Shown piece after piece: positions 34,835-43,516 of a stretch of DNA of 64,000 nucleotides; position 1 is the stretch's first letter; each line of letters begins with the position of its first letter. This DNA comes from Polyangiaceae bacterium (GTDB lineage: Bacteria; Myxococcota_A; Polyangia; Polyangiales; Polyangiaceae). The stretch lies in NCBI GenBank assembly GCA_016712345.1, contig JADJRH010000001.1, positions 2,418,001 through 2,482,000 on the forward strand, in the 5' to 3' direction. The translations under genes were made by a program, and so were the position numbers. The notes under the pieces are model-generated. The model had not been told where the DNA came from. It did not search any database and saw only the letters and a list, made by a program, of their open reading frames with translations.

Positions 34835-35440
34835 CTCCTGGGTAACTCCCCCAGAGCGACGGCCGACGCGTCACGCCAAGACCTGAAGCCGTTCTGGATG
34901 ACTGTGACGTCTCTTAACCACAGAATCACGGAAGACACGGACGGAGTTTCTTTGTCTGTTCAGCCGTGACCCCGGCCTGACAGGTGATGGGTCACGCGGT
35001 GCAAGCCGATAGCAGTCTGAAATACAAAAAAACTCCGCGGATCTCCGTGATCTCCGTGCCTCCTGGGTAACCTCCCTTTAGCGGAACGTTCTGCAAGGCA
35101 CGGATCCAGTCTTGTCGAGACGTTTGGGACACCCTTGCCCGTCGCCAAGCGGAAAAGCGAACAGCGTGGCGCGTCGGGTTCTCCAGATGGAGTTCTGTGG
35201 CGAGCGCAGCCACGACGAAAACGAGAGACCGGCGAGACCGGTGGATGGCGACGTGATGGACATCTCAAGTCGCCGGACCTCCCAGAACGGGCTCTTTTCT
35301 GCTGCATCGACAACTCAACCGCAACGAGTTACTCGCCGTTCGAATGAGGCGCATGCGCCGCTGGGGAACTCCGTGTTGAATACGACGCGTCAGGCATCGA
35401 GACATTTCAGGTCATTGCGAGGCGAGTCAGGTGGGTGGGG
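34835..35440 (+). repeat. Dispersed CACGGAG repeat, copy D (most complete)
   Basis: The most complete unit. From CTCCTGGGTAACTCCC it runs through GCGTCACGCCAAGACCTGA, TGTGACGTCTCTTAACCAC, an arm with ATCACGG and ACACGG, an inner segment (GCCGTGACCCCGGCCTGACA, GCGGTGCAAGCCGATAGCAG), the inverted CTCCGTG arm, the 315-bp module (35066-35380) and a TACGACGCGTCAGGCATCGAG end. Copy A has the same order without the module, copy C only the first part, copy B the middle and end. The unit fills the whole gap between the DUF4215 lipoprotein and the first amylase gene; I see no gene in it. Confidence 0.82.
35066..35380 (+). repeat. 315-bp near-identical module, second copy
   Basis: Same length and orientation as 12248-12562, with one base difference seen by eye. 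Here the flanks are also repeat sequence, so the module boundaries can be set by comparison with copy A, where CCTCC and GTTGATTACGACG are almost adjacent. Confidence 0.85.
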
Positions 35441-35451
35441 GTGACGCTACT

Positions 35452-37494
35452 CTATTGAACCAAAATCATCCCAGAACGAGCCGGCACATTCACGCTCGGG
35501 CCGCTCACAGCCGCGTTTGTCAACACATCTGTAAACGACCCGCTCGGCAACCCACCCGCCGATTGCGACGAGTCCGCGCGGTTGATGACCACGTACACCG
35601 TTTCAGCGCCGGAGGTCATCTTATACGTAATGGTGTCGTTGGTAACCGCCAGTGTTTGGCGCGAGCCGCGCCGCAGTGCCACGTGATCCGCCCTGATTTT
35701 GCCGAGTTTCTTAATGTGATTGAGAAGCAACGTCTGCCAGGGTGAATACCCCGACCATTGCATCATGCGTCGATTGTCAGGATCGCCCGCGCCGGGCAAA
35801 CCAACCTCATCACCGTAATAAACGAGCGGAATACCTTTAATGGTATAAAGAATGGTAAACGCGTTGGCGAGGCGCTCAAAAGCGCTTGTTCCGCCCGGCA
35901 GACCCGGCTGATTGGACCACGCGACGTTTTTGCCATCATCCCATTCATTCGACCAAATGGGAGTGTCCTGCGCAAAGTGAATAGGCCGCGGAATGTCGTG
36001 ATTGCCAATAAACGTGCTCATAATCGCTGAGCCGTAATACGTGTCGTTTGAATTTAGGAAGTCGCCCAACTCGGACATCGGTGCTTTTCGCATCAGCACC
36101 GTCCGCGTGAGCGAGACGCGCAGCGGAAAGTCAAATTGACCATCGAGCTTATTGATCGGGTCAACGTAATATTTAATCAAACCCTTATCGCCGGTGAACG
36201 TTTCACCCACCATATAAAAGTGCTGTTGCGAAGTGGGCTCAATTTCTGCGGTAACCCGCTTCCGAAGGTCGAGCAGCCACTGCTCTGAAATATGCTTGAC
36301 CGCGTCGAGCCTGAAGCCGTCAACACACGTTTGCTCAATCCACCAAATGGCGTTATCCACCGAGAATTGCCGAGCAGCGGCATTGGTAAAGTTAAAGTCA
36401 GGCAGATAATCGCGGAACCAGCATTGTTCGCCTTGCGGCGGATCCCACGAGCAACCTTCACCACAGACGCAGTTGCCACCGTTTCCATTGGAATTGGGCC
36501 AGAACCACTCTGGGTGTTGTGAGTACACAGCGGCGCTCTTGTGTACATGATTCATTGCATAGTCAATCAGCACCTTAATGTCTTTGGCGTGCGCCGCATC
36601 CACCAGGTTTTTCAAATCGGTCATGGAGCCAAAGTGCTCTTCAACCTTTTCAAGGTCGTTCGGCCAATAGCCGTGATAACCGGTGTAATACTTACCGTCG
36701 GCGCCGATTTCTTTGTTGTTGGGGTTTTGCATCGGTACCGTGATCCACAGCGTGTTTACGCCGAGATCATTAAAATACCCGGCATCGATTTTTTGAATGA
36801 CGCCCGCAAAATCCCCGCCTTTGTATTCAGCAGCCGATTCGGCTCCGGCGGGCGCACCGTTGTTTGCGGGATTGCCGTCCAAAAACCGATCCACAAACAC
36901 GAAATACATCACCGCGTCGCGCCAGTCATAACCGAGCACCGGCGGCACACCACACGTGTAATCTTCACACATGGTGCCTTTCAGCAATGAATTGGTATTG
37001 CCATTGCCGTCGCTGATGGTGTCGGGATTGGCGGGATCGGTAATCCAATTGTTTCCGTTTAATACAAGTTTGTATTGAACATCGCCCGACCACGGCACTT
37101 CAACTGTCGCGCTCCAAACGCTTCCATTTTTAGTCATCGGCGCGCCGGCGTTCCACGTGGACGGCCCATCCCAATCACCCCGCACTTCCACCGAAGTTTC
37201 ACCCGCGTCTTGATACGTAAAGACGTGTTCGCAACGCTTTAATGAATCATCGCATTGCGGAGGACCGCTGCCTCCCGAACCGCCCATTCCACCCGTGCCG
37301 GGATCACCCGACGACGAAGAGCCCACCTGCCCAACCGTATCTCCCGGATCAAAACCGCCCACCTCTCCGGGCGGCTGTTTACCCCCCAATGAATCGGGAT
37401 CACACGCAATGGGTACGACCGATATCAAGGCGGCCAACGTGGCCAATACCGTTGCAGAACTTTTCAGGGCGAAGGTATTGAGTCGGAGCGGCAT
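35452..37494 (-). CDS. GH13 alpha-amylase-family lipoprotein (paralogue 1)
   Basis: A 680-residue secreted glycoside hydrolase of family 13 acting on starch, glycogen or related alpha-glucans. The signal peptide ends in VPIAC, followed by a Gly/Ser linker to about residue 80. An N-terminal CBM48/Early-set-like domain (about 85-170, VEVRGDWDG through YKLVLNGNNW) precedes the barrel. Catalytic motifs are GFRLDAVKH (nucleophile Asp), VGETFTG (acid/base Glu) and IGNHDIPR (third Asp). A Cys-rich insert with CVCGEGCSW and CWFRDYLPD is shared with the next gene. The C-terminal beta domain is complete. The first 31 bases overlap the end of paralogue 2, so the pair should be co-transcribed. Confidence 0.93.
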   Translation of the reverse strand: MPLRLNTFALKSSATVLATLAALISVVPIACDPDSLGGKQPPGEVGGFDPGDTVGQVGSSSSGDPGTGGMGGSGGSGPPQCDDSLKRCEHVFTYQDAGETSVEVRGDWDGPSTWNAGAPMTKNGSVWSATVEVPWSGDVQYKLVLNGNNWITDPANPDTISDGNGNTNSLLKGTMCEDYTCGVPPVLGYDWRDAVMYFVFVDRFLDGNPANNGAPAGAESAAEYKGGDFAGVIQKIDAGYFNDLGVNTLWITVPMQNPNNKEIGADGKYYTGYHGYWPNDLEKVEEHFGSMTDLKNLVDAAHAKDIKVLIDYAMNHVHKSAAVYSQHPEWFWPNSNGNGGNCVCGEGCSWDPPQGEQCWFRDYLPDFNFTNAAARQFSVDNAIWWIEQTCVDGFRLDAVKHISEQWLLDLRKRVTAEIEPTSQQHFYMVGETFTGDKGLIKYYVDPINKLDGQFDFPLRVSLTRTVLMRKAPMSELGDFLNSNDTYYGSAIMSTFIGNHDIPRPIHFAQDTPIWSNEWDDGKNVAWSNQPGLPGGTSAFERLANAFTILYTIKGIPLVYYGDEVGLPGAGDPDNRRMMQWSGYSPWQTLLLNHIKKLGKIRADHVALRRGSRQTLAVTNDTITYKMTSGAETVYVVINRADSSQSAGGLPSGSFTDVLTNAAVSGPSVNVPARSGMILVQ

Positions 37495-39614
37495 GGGCTG
37501 TTCTCGGGCAAAAGGATTCGAAACGAACGGGCGGGCAATGAAATGGGGGCGCCGGCACCCACTTCAAATGTCTCACCGGAAAAAACATCGACGTAGGCCC
37601 CTTTGGGCACAGCTTCAAGCGGAGGCACGATCTGGGCCGTTTCGCTTTCATTGGAAAGTAGCACAATAGCCGACTCATCCGGTGCATTTCGAACGAAGCC
37701 GTACCGGTGTTCCGCCACCAAAAAAGCCTTTCGATCACCTCTCTTGAGGGCGCTTGAACACGCGCGCACCGAGCCTAATCGCCGCAGCGTGGCGAGCACG
37801 CTCTCCTGCGACGCGGAGAGGGCAGTTTCCCCCGGCAAAACACGCCGATTGTCAGGATCGGTGCCCCCGGCAAGTCCCACCTCGGTCCCGTAATAAAGAA
37901 CCGGCAAACCCGGCAGTGTCATCACAAGCGATAGTGCGAGTTTCAGCTTCTCATAAGGCACATTGTCGGTAGGTTGGGGCGCAGGATTAAACCACGCGTT
38001 TGAACCGCCGTTTCCCGTGGCTTCGGAAACGAAGCGGGCCATATCGTGATTGTCCACCATTAAGCCCAATACCGACCCTGAACCCCGCATTTCATCTTCG
38101 GTATGAAGAAGCGTGTTTTCAATGTCATAAAAACCGCCCCATTCGAGCCCAATCACACTTCGAATGATCCACGCGAGTGGAAAGTCAAAAGCGCCGTGAA
38201 TGCCGTCGGGCCCCAAAAAATATTTAATTGCCGCCGTGCCCTCAGACCCAGGCCCTGTAAACACCTCACCTATTGAAAACATCGAGTCTTTGGGCGCATA
38301 TTCCGACCGCAATACCTCCGCCATTCGGCGCGTTGCCTGCCGCGGCATCATTGGAACCGCATCAATGCGAATGCCGTCCGCATTAAACTCAGTCATCCAA
38401 TAACGAAGGTCGTTCAGCGTTTCGGTTGTTGCCGCCGATGATTGCCACCGAACATCGGGCAAATAAGGCGCAAACCAACAGTCAAGAATGCGCGACCCCC
38501 AATCACACCCCGGGTCGATTCCACAAACGCACGTGTTTGGCCCGTTGTTAAACCAACCGTCGTTTTGATGGGCAACGTACCGCTCATTGCCCTCATAAAC
38601 GTGATTGGGCACGAAGTCGAAAAGCACCTTGATTCCCCGAGCGTGCGCCGCATCAATCAATGCGTTTAATGCGTCCCGCCCACCGATAAGCGCCTCCACC
38701 TCGCGCGACTTCAATACCCAATAACCGTGAAACGCCTCGTACATTTCACCGTCCCGCCCTTCGAGCAGGCCCGCGGCGTTTTCATAAACAGGTGAAAGCC
38801 ATATTGCCGAGACACCGAGTTTATCAAAATACCCTTCTTCAAGAGCCGCTCGCACTCCATTTAATGTTCCGCCCGCGCGGAGTCCGGGTGTTTGCGGATC
38901 GGCAAGAGCGCCGCCGTCATCGGCCCTGAATCGATCGACAACCACCTGATATAAAATGCCTTCATTCCAATTGTCAGACACCGGGTCTACCCATGCCTGC
39001 GTCAACGGTGCTTCCGCTGTTCTACCGGCATTGTCTTTTGCGACAATTTCAAATCGATGTTTTCCCCGCCCAAAACCGCTCCCTTTTAAAACAAAGGTGC
39101 CTGTGTCGGGCGACACCTCAGCGGTTGTTAATGCGCCACTTTTAGAAGTTGCCTCCACCGAAAACAACTCCCCGCCGCCATCGACATTGCCGATTGAATA
39201 AAATTGCCCGGTTACGGTGACGGAGCCGTTTTTTTCCGCCTCCACCGACGTAATTTCTACAAGCGGAACATTGCACTCAATACCGCGTGCGAGCGATACC
39301 TCTGTTTCACCGTAATAGGTCCGCTGCGCGTTATACCTATCAACGTGGGTGCCCTCATCATCGGTAATTAAATACCCATATTCGCCCGGCGCGAGAGGCA
39401 TTGTAAAAGAATGCCAATCATCGCCGTAATGCCCCATGACGGCGCCCGGCTTTTCCCACCCCAAAAAATCCCCTGTAATGGTTGGAAGACGCTCTTTCGA
39501 CTTTGCCCAAGCCGTAAATGCACAATCGCGTTGCGGCGGTTCAGAAGGCGGCGCACACCCGCCGCTTAAACCCGCGATAACGATCGTGCAGCTAAACCAA
39601 GTGCGATCCCACAT
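37464..39614 (-). CDS. GH13 alpha-amylase-family lipoprotein (paralogue 2)
   Basis: A 716-residue secreted GH13 enzyme, upstream member of the pair. The signal peptide ends in LSGGC. N-terminal beta domains (about residues 30-215) probably bind glucan. The barrel shows GIRIDAVPM (nucleophile), IGEVFTGPG (acid/base) and VDNHDMARF (third acid), so it should be active. The insert CVCGIDPGCDW followed by CWFAPYLPD matches that of paralogue 1, indicating duplication and divergence. The ATG at 39614 has only a short AGG nearby. Its stop lies 31 bases inside the start of paralogue 1. Substrate specificity (alpha-1,4 versus alpha-1,6, endo versus exo) cannot be read by eye. Confidence 0.92.
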   Translation of the reverse strand: MWDRTWFSCTIVIAGLSGGCAPPSEPPQRDCAFTAWAKSKERLPTITGDFLGWEKPGAVMGHYGDDWHSFTMPLAPGEYGYLITDDEGTHVDRYNAQRTYYGETEVSLARGIECNVPLVEITSVEAEKNGSVTVTGQFYSIGNVDGGGELFSVEATSKSGALTTAEVSPDTGTFVLKGSGFGRGKHRFEIVAKDNAGRTAEAPLTQAWVDPVSDNWNEGILYQVVVDRFRADDGGALADPQTPGLRAGGTLNGVRAALEEGYFDKLGVSAIWLSPVYENAAGLLEGRDGEMYEAFHGYWVLKSREVEALIGGRDALNALIDAAHARGIKVLFDFVPNHVYEGNERYVAHQNDGWFNNGPNTCVCGIDPGCDWGSRILDCWFAPYLPDVRWQSSAATTETLNDLRYWMTEFNADGIRIDAVPMMPRQATRRMAEVLRSEYAPKDSMFSIGEVFTGPGSEGTAAIKYFLGPDGIHGAFDFPLAWIIRSVIGLEWGGFYDIENTLLHTEDEMRGSGSVLGLMVDNHDMARFVSEATGNGGSNAWFNPAPQPTDNVPYEKLKLALSLVMTLPGLPVLYYGTEVGLAGGTDPDNRRVLPGETALSASQESVLATLRRLGSVRACSSALKRGDRKAFLVAEHRYGFVRNAPDESAIVLLSNESETAQIVPPLEAVPKGAYVDVFSGETFEVGAGAPISLPARSFRILLPENSPCRSDSIPSP

Positions 39615-39617
39615 AAC

Positions 39618-40403
39618 CTAAAAAACACACTGATTGCCCTGATTGCAGTGTTGCCCAAATGCACAACACTTGCCGGCGCAACACGCCTTTCCAACTGTGC
39701 AACAGCTACCGCCGCAAACATAGGCAATCTGGTCCACGCAGCAGCCATCTTGAGCGGCACACAACCCCTGAGCACAACAAGAGCCTTTGCAACACTGCCC
39801 TAGATTTACCGCCCCGCAACTCTCACCGTTCGGCACCGCTTCAGTAGAAGGAAAAGTGCCGCTGCAAACGCCTATTGAGCATTCACTTCCTTCCGGCACA
39901 TCAGCGGGGTCGGCAACGTCCATTGTCTTGCCGGCGCTGTCGCAGACAGTCTGTTTACAATCGCCGTTTTTGCTTGAATCGACAACCGTATTGGGCGCCT
40001 TGTTGAAGAGCTTGCATGCACCCTGTTCACACTTTGCCTCTTCACACTCGCTGGGTGTGGCGGGTGGATAGTCACATTTCTCTTTTTCGTGATCCGGCAG
40101 CGTTGTGCAAAATCCGCCCTTGCACTCTACTTTCTCACAGAATTTCGTCTCCGCTGTGCAGTCGGCCGCTTGTGTACACTCGTCGGTGGAAGTTGCCGAC
40201 GTTGTCGACCCGCCCGTGCTTGACTGCGAAGTTGACGACGATGTGGTGTCCGTTCCACCGCCGCCGCTGTTGGCGGTGGAATGGCTGCCCGCGCCGCCGC
40301 CTGTTGATGAGGAGCCGTCAATCGGCCCGGCGTTCAGAAAGCAGCCGGAAAGAAAAAGTGTACACAAAGATGCCCAACAAACAACCGGGCGCTCCAAAGC
40401 CAT
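39618..40403 (-). CDS. Cysteine-rich lipoprotein (paralogue A)
   Basis: A 261-residue surface lipoprotein with an LFLSGC lipobox, mature start CFLNAGPIDG, and a Ser/Thr/Gly linker to about residue 85. The rest is packed with cysteines: an N-terminal part with TEKFCEKVEC and CEEAKCEQGAC patterns, and a C-terminal knot (CCKGSCCAQGLCAAQDGCC, CGGSCCTVGKACCAGKCC). Such modules form small disulfide-bonded domains and are typical of myxobacterial surface proteins. I start at the ATG at 40403 directly before the signal peptide. It ends three bases before the start of amylase paralogue 2, so it may be transcribed with the amylases. Function unknown. Confidence 0.85.
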   Translation of the reverse strand: MALERPVVCWASLCTLFLSGCFLNAGPIDGSSSTGGGAGSHSTANSGGGGTDTTSSSTSQSSTGGSTTSATSTDECTQAADCTAETKFCEKVECKGGFCTTLPDHEKEKCDYPPATPSECEEAKCEQGACKLFNKAPNTVVDSSKNGDCKQTVCDSAGKTMDVADPADVPEGSECSIGVCSGTFPSTEAVPNGESCGAVNLGQCCKGSCCAQGLCAAQDGCCVDQIAYVCGGSCCTVGKACCAGKCCAFGQHCNQGNQCVF

Positions 40404-40484
40404 AGATCGAACACTATCAAAAACGCCACACGAGTGCACCGCCCACGCCCGGCTATTTCTCGTTTTTATTGTAGGCTGTGCGGT

Positions 40485-41315
40485 CTATTGGCAGGTGCCG
40501 AGTCCGTTGCAAAACCCATTGCTGTTATCCTGCTTTTTGCACGGCGTGTTTTGCGGCGCGTACACCCCTGTACAAGAATAGTTTTGCCCACCCGTATCCT
40601 GGCAATACGGCCAATAACAATTGGTTGGATTGTTATCGGGACAAACGCCGTTATAGCCATAAATGTAATAAAGAACCCCGTTGTCGCATTCCAAATACGC
40701 ACAATCGTTTAGATTGTCATCGGGGTAGTCTGTTTTACCCGGAATCGGTGTGGCCGCGGGACATTGGCCATTCTGACACTTTTGCTCATGACATGCGGGC
40801 GGCGCTCCACACGGCGTTCCATTGGCCACTTGGCCAACGTTTAATGTCATTCCCGAGCACTTCTTTTCAATGCAATCGGTTGGGTCCAAATCCACCGGAT
40901 CGTCTTCGTCGGCGACCGTTTCCCCCATTCCCTTGCCGTCGCATTGCAAAAGCTTGCAATCACCGTCGTTGTCACCCGAGACCAACTCACCCTGGGGACG
41001 GGGGGTTTGTACACATTCGTTTTGTTCACACGATCGAATGCTGCAATACCCAAAATCGGGGCAATCCTCAGGCGCCTGGCATTCTGCCATCGTGGTTGTA
41101 CCCGACCCCGACGATGTTGTGGTTGCCGAAGTGGATGACGTGGACGAGCCCCCCGAGCCCCCCGTCTGATCGCCCCCCGCGCCGGCCGTTCCCGCGCTCC
41201 CCGTGGATGATTTTCCACCTTCTCCCTCACCGGAAATAGGGCCGGCGTTGAGAAAACAGCCCACCCCGAGCAAACTCGTCAGGGGCAATACAAAGCAAAG
41301 TGTCGCGAGTTGCAT
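40485..41315 (-). CDS. Cysteine-rich lipoprotein (paralogue B)
   Basis: A 276-residue lipoprotein, paralogue of the next gene downstream. The lipobox is LLGVGC and the mature start CFLNAGPISG is the same for eight residues. The Gly/Ser/Thr linker runs to about residue 78. Cys-rich repeats follow (CQAPEDCPDFGYCSIRSC, CDGKGMGETV, CIEKKCSG, CGAPPACHEQKCQNGQC, CKKQDNSNGFCNGLGTC), similar in pattern to paralogue A but without its CC knot. GGTGAG lies five bases before the ATG at 41315; a GTG two codons earlier is less likely. It is probably first in the run leading to paralogue A and the two amylases. Function unknown. Confidence 0.85.
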   Translation of the reverse strand: MQLATLCFVLPLTSLLGVGCFLNAGPISGEGEGGKSSTGSAGTAGAGGDQTGGSGGSSTSSTSATTTSSGSGTTTMAECQAPEDCPDFGYCSIRSCEQNECVQTPRPQGELVSGDNDGDCKLLQCDGKGMGETVADEDDPVDLDPTDCIEKKCSGMTLNVGQVANGTPCGAPPACHEQKCQNGQCPAATPIPGKTDYPDDNLNDCAYLECDNGVLYYIYGYNGVCPDNNPTNCYWPYCQDTGGQNYSCTGVYAPQNTPCKKQDNSNGFCNGLGTCQ

Positions 41316-41365
41316 TGGCACTCACCAAATCTACCAGATTTCGACTCGGTTCTGATCGACATCCT

Positions 41366-42265
41366 TCAGCCGCGCGGAAAAAGACCGTGCCTACCCTCCG
41401 AACGAAGGTCGTCCAGAGTTGACTGCATCACCCGTCGCACCTGCTCAAAACAGGTTTCCACAACATCGGGATCCGCTTCACTTTGGGGTGGCACATGAAA
41501 GCGAATGGGCGAAAGCACTCGGGTATGAATTTTTACCGGCGGCGGTAGGTGCGGCGCCGGTACACCAAAAACAAGCCCATAAGGCAATGCAAACCCAATA
41601 GGCCAAACGTTTGACCGAAAACGCGCCGGCAACCCCAACGCCTCCGCAATCGATCTCCCGTCGGTTGCAATAAACAGCGATTGATGTGCTCCCGCGCTCA
41701 CAATCGGCACAATGGGTACACCCTCGCGAATGGCTGTTCTAATAAAACCTCGTCGCCGCCCAAACTCAATTTGATATCGGCGCGAAAACGGTTTGCATGA
41801 ATCAATGTCGCCCCCCGGAAAAACAAGCACCGCCGCGCCCGCGTCAATAGCGCTTTTTGCATTTTTGGGCGACGCTGCAACCGCCCCCGCCGCATTGAGC
41901 CATGCGCCCGCATAAGGAAAAGAAAACGGCGCGTCATGCATTAAACCATAACCAAGCCGCTTTGGACTGTACCGCCTCCAAAACGCGACCATGTGGCAAA
42001 ACATGTCGGGAATGCCCGTCATTGCATTGTGATTGCCCACCACCAAACACGGACCGTCCGGCAACTCACCGTGAAACTCGGTTTCGCAACGAAAATATTC
42101 GTCATAAAGAAGCCCGAGCAGCGGAAGTGTACGCACGATAAACCGCTCATCACGCGCCGATAAATCGTGCGGCCGCACCTTCTCGCGCGACTTTTCACGA
42201 AACGCTGCGATTGCATTGAGCAACGCGGCGCGGCTCGGACGCGGCTCCGGCGGAACAATCACCAC
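41366..42265 (-). CDS. Phospholipid/glycerol acyltransferase-family protein
   Basis: A 299-residue LPLAT-superfamily protein, probably transferring an acyl chain at the inner face of the membrane. PCLVVGNHNAM is the strand and His of the first motif, VLVFPGGDIDS corresponds to the FPEG motif, and REGVPIVPIV is the later conserved strand. The classical HX4D is not kept: five residues after the histidine there is Gly, and the nearest Asp (IPD) is three residues further. This variant resembles the diverged acyltransferases in the diacylglycerol acyltransferase-like group. The start is GTG at 42265. Divergent from the site-2 protease gene with 70 bases between starts. Acyl donor and acceptor unknown. 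Confidence 0.8.
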   Translation of the reverse strand: MVIVPPEPRPSRAALLNAIAAFREKSREKVRPHDLSARDERFIVRTLPLLGLLYDEYFRCETEFHGELPDGPCLVVGNHNAMTGIPDMFCHMVAFWRRYSPKRLGYGLMHDAPFSFPYAGAWLNAAGAVAASPKNAKSAIDAGAAVLVFPGGDIDSCKPFSRRYQIEFGRRRGFIRTAIREGVPIVPIVSAGAHQSLFIATDGRSIAEALGLPARFRSNVWPIGFALPYGLVFGVPAPHLPPPVKIHTRVLSPIRFHVPPQSEADPDVVETCFEQVRRVMQSTLDDLRSEGRHGLFPRG

Positions 42266-42335
42266 CCGTCGGAACTACCGCGCGAAAGCACTGAGAGCAA
42301 GTGTTAGCGCACGCGCTCGCGCCCAGAACAAAACT

Positions 42336-43427
42336 ATGGCACACCCGACGGCGATGACAGATCGGCACGACGGCGAAGGGGTCGCGCAGGGTACACAAGA
42401 CACCCTGCCGATCGATGCCGAGTCGGCGGCGGAAGAGGACTTTTGGAAACGGCCCGCGCGCGTTTCAGAGCCGCCCGAAAGCACAAAAAACGGCGTTTTG
42501 CCCCCGCTTCGGTGGAAAAAAAACGTTGTCTTGTTTGTGCTCACAACACTCAGCGTCTTCATCAACGGCGCGCTCTACGAAACCAAGGGTCTGCATCCTT
42601 TTTCAGACCCTATCGGCATGCTTCGAGCGCTGCCCTCTGGTTGGCGATTCGCCGTGCCTCTCATGAGCATTTTGCTTGTGCACGAGTTCGGCCATTTCTT
42701 CGCCGCGCGCTACCACAGAGTGCCGGCGTCGCTCCCATTTTTTATACCGCTTCCACTCCTCTCGCCGTTTGGAACAATGGGCGCCGTCATCGGCATGCGC
42801 GGCCGAATTCGATCGCGAAATGCCCTTCTCGATATCGGCGCTTCCGGCCCACTCGCCGGTCTCATTGTGGCCATTCCGGTCATCGTCATTGGGCTCATGC
42901 AATCACCCGTAAAAGTGCCCGAACCCGATTCATGGCAAGAGGGCCAAAGCCTTTTATACCTGCTCCTCAAACGCGTAGTGATCGGCCCCATACCCGACGG
43001 ACGTGATGTCATGTTGAGCCCCATTGCGTTTGCCGGTTGGAGCGGATTGTTTGTCACCGCGCTCAACCTCCTGCCCGTGGGTCAACTCGACGGCGGGCAC
43101 GTTGCGTACGCACTTTTCGGCCCAAAACAAAACAAAATCGCCCGCGTCATCCACTGGTCGCTCCTGCTCGTGTTTGTGTACAACATGGTTCAATTCATGG
43201 GGCCCGTTGTGCGTACACAACGGTGGGAAGAAGCCGATCGCGCGTTTTCAAACTCCATGTTTTGGCTCATGTGGTTTGGCCTTCTCTTCCTGCTCGGCCG
43301 GCTCGGCGGCAAAGATCATCCACCCACCGATCCGGGTGAACTTTCCGCCGGTCGAAAAGTGATCGCCGTGATCACCCTCATTGTGTTTCTGCTTCTGTTT
43401 ATGCCCACGCCCCTCGCCGTGATGTAA
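42336..43427 (+). CDS. Site-2 protease family (M50) membrane metalloprotease
   Basis: A 363-residue intramembrane zinc protease. The zinc motif HEFGH lies in a hydrophobic helix (LLVHEFGHFFAARYH), and the second motif NLLPVGQLDGGH supplies the Asp ligand. About six to seven membrane helices are visible, including SVFINGALY, IGASGPLAGLIVAIPVIVIG and VIAVITLIVFLLLF. There is no PDZ domain, so it is not the RseP type and resembles the short soluble-N-terminus group. The first 60 residues are polar and acidic. The ATG at 42336 begins MAHPTAM; a second ATG at 42354 is possible. Site-2 proteases cut membrane-bound regulators such as anti-sigma factors; no such partner lies next to it. Confidence 0.88.
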   Translation: MAHPTAMTDRHDGEGVAQGTQDTLPIDAESAAEEDFWKRPARVSEPPESTKNGVLPPLRWKKNVVLFVLTTLSVFINGALYETKGLHPFSDPIGMLRALPSGWRFAVPLMSILLVHEFGHFFAARYHRVPASLPFFIPLPLLSPFGTMGAVIGMRGRIRSRNALLDIGASGPLAGLIVAIPVIVIGLMQSPVKVPEPDSWQEGQSLLYLLLKRVVIGPIPDGRDVMLSPIAFAGWSGLFVTALNLLPVGQLDGGHVAYALFGPKQNKIARVIHWSLLLVFVYNMVQFMGPVVRTQRWEEADRAFSNSMFWLMWFGLLFLLGRLGGKDHPPTDPGELSAGRKVIAVITLIVFLLLFMPTPLAVM

Positions 43428-43516
43428 ACCGCTCCACGAGGCTTGATGAACACCTCCCGAGCGTGCGACCCTCCCCATTCTCGCGAGGTGGCCTGTCTCG
43501 CGATCGGAGGCATGTA

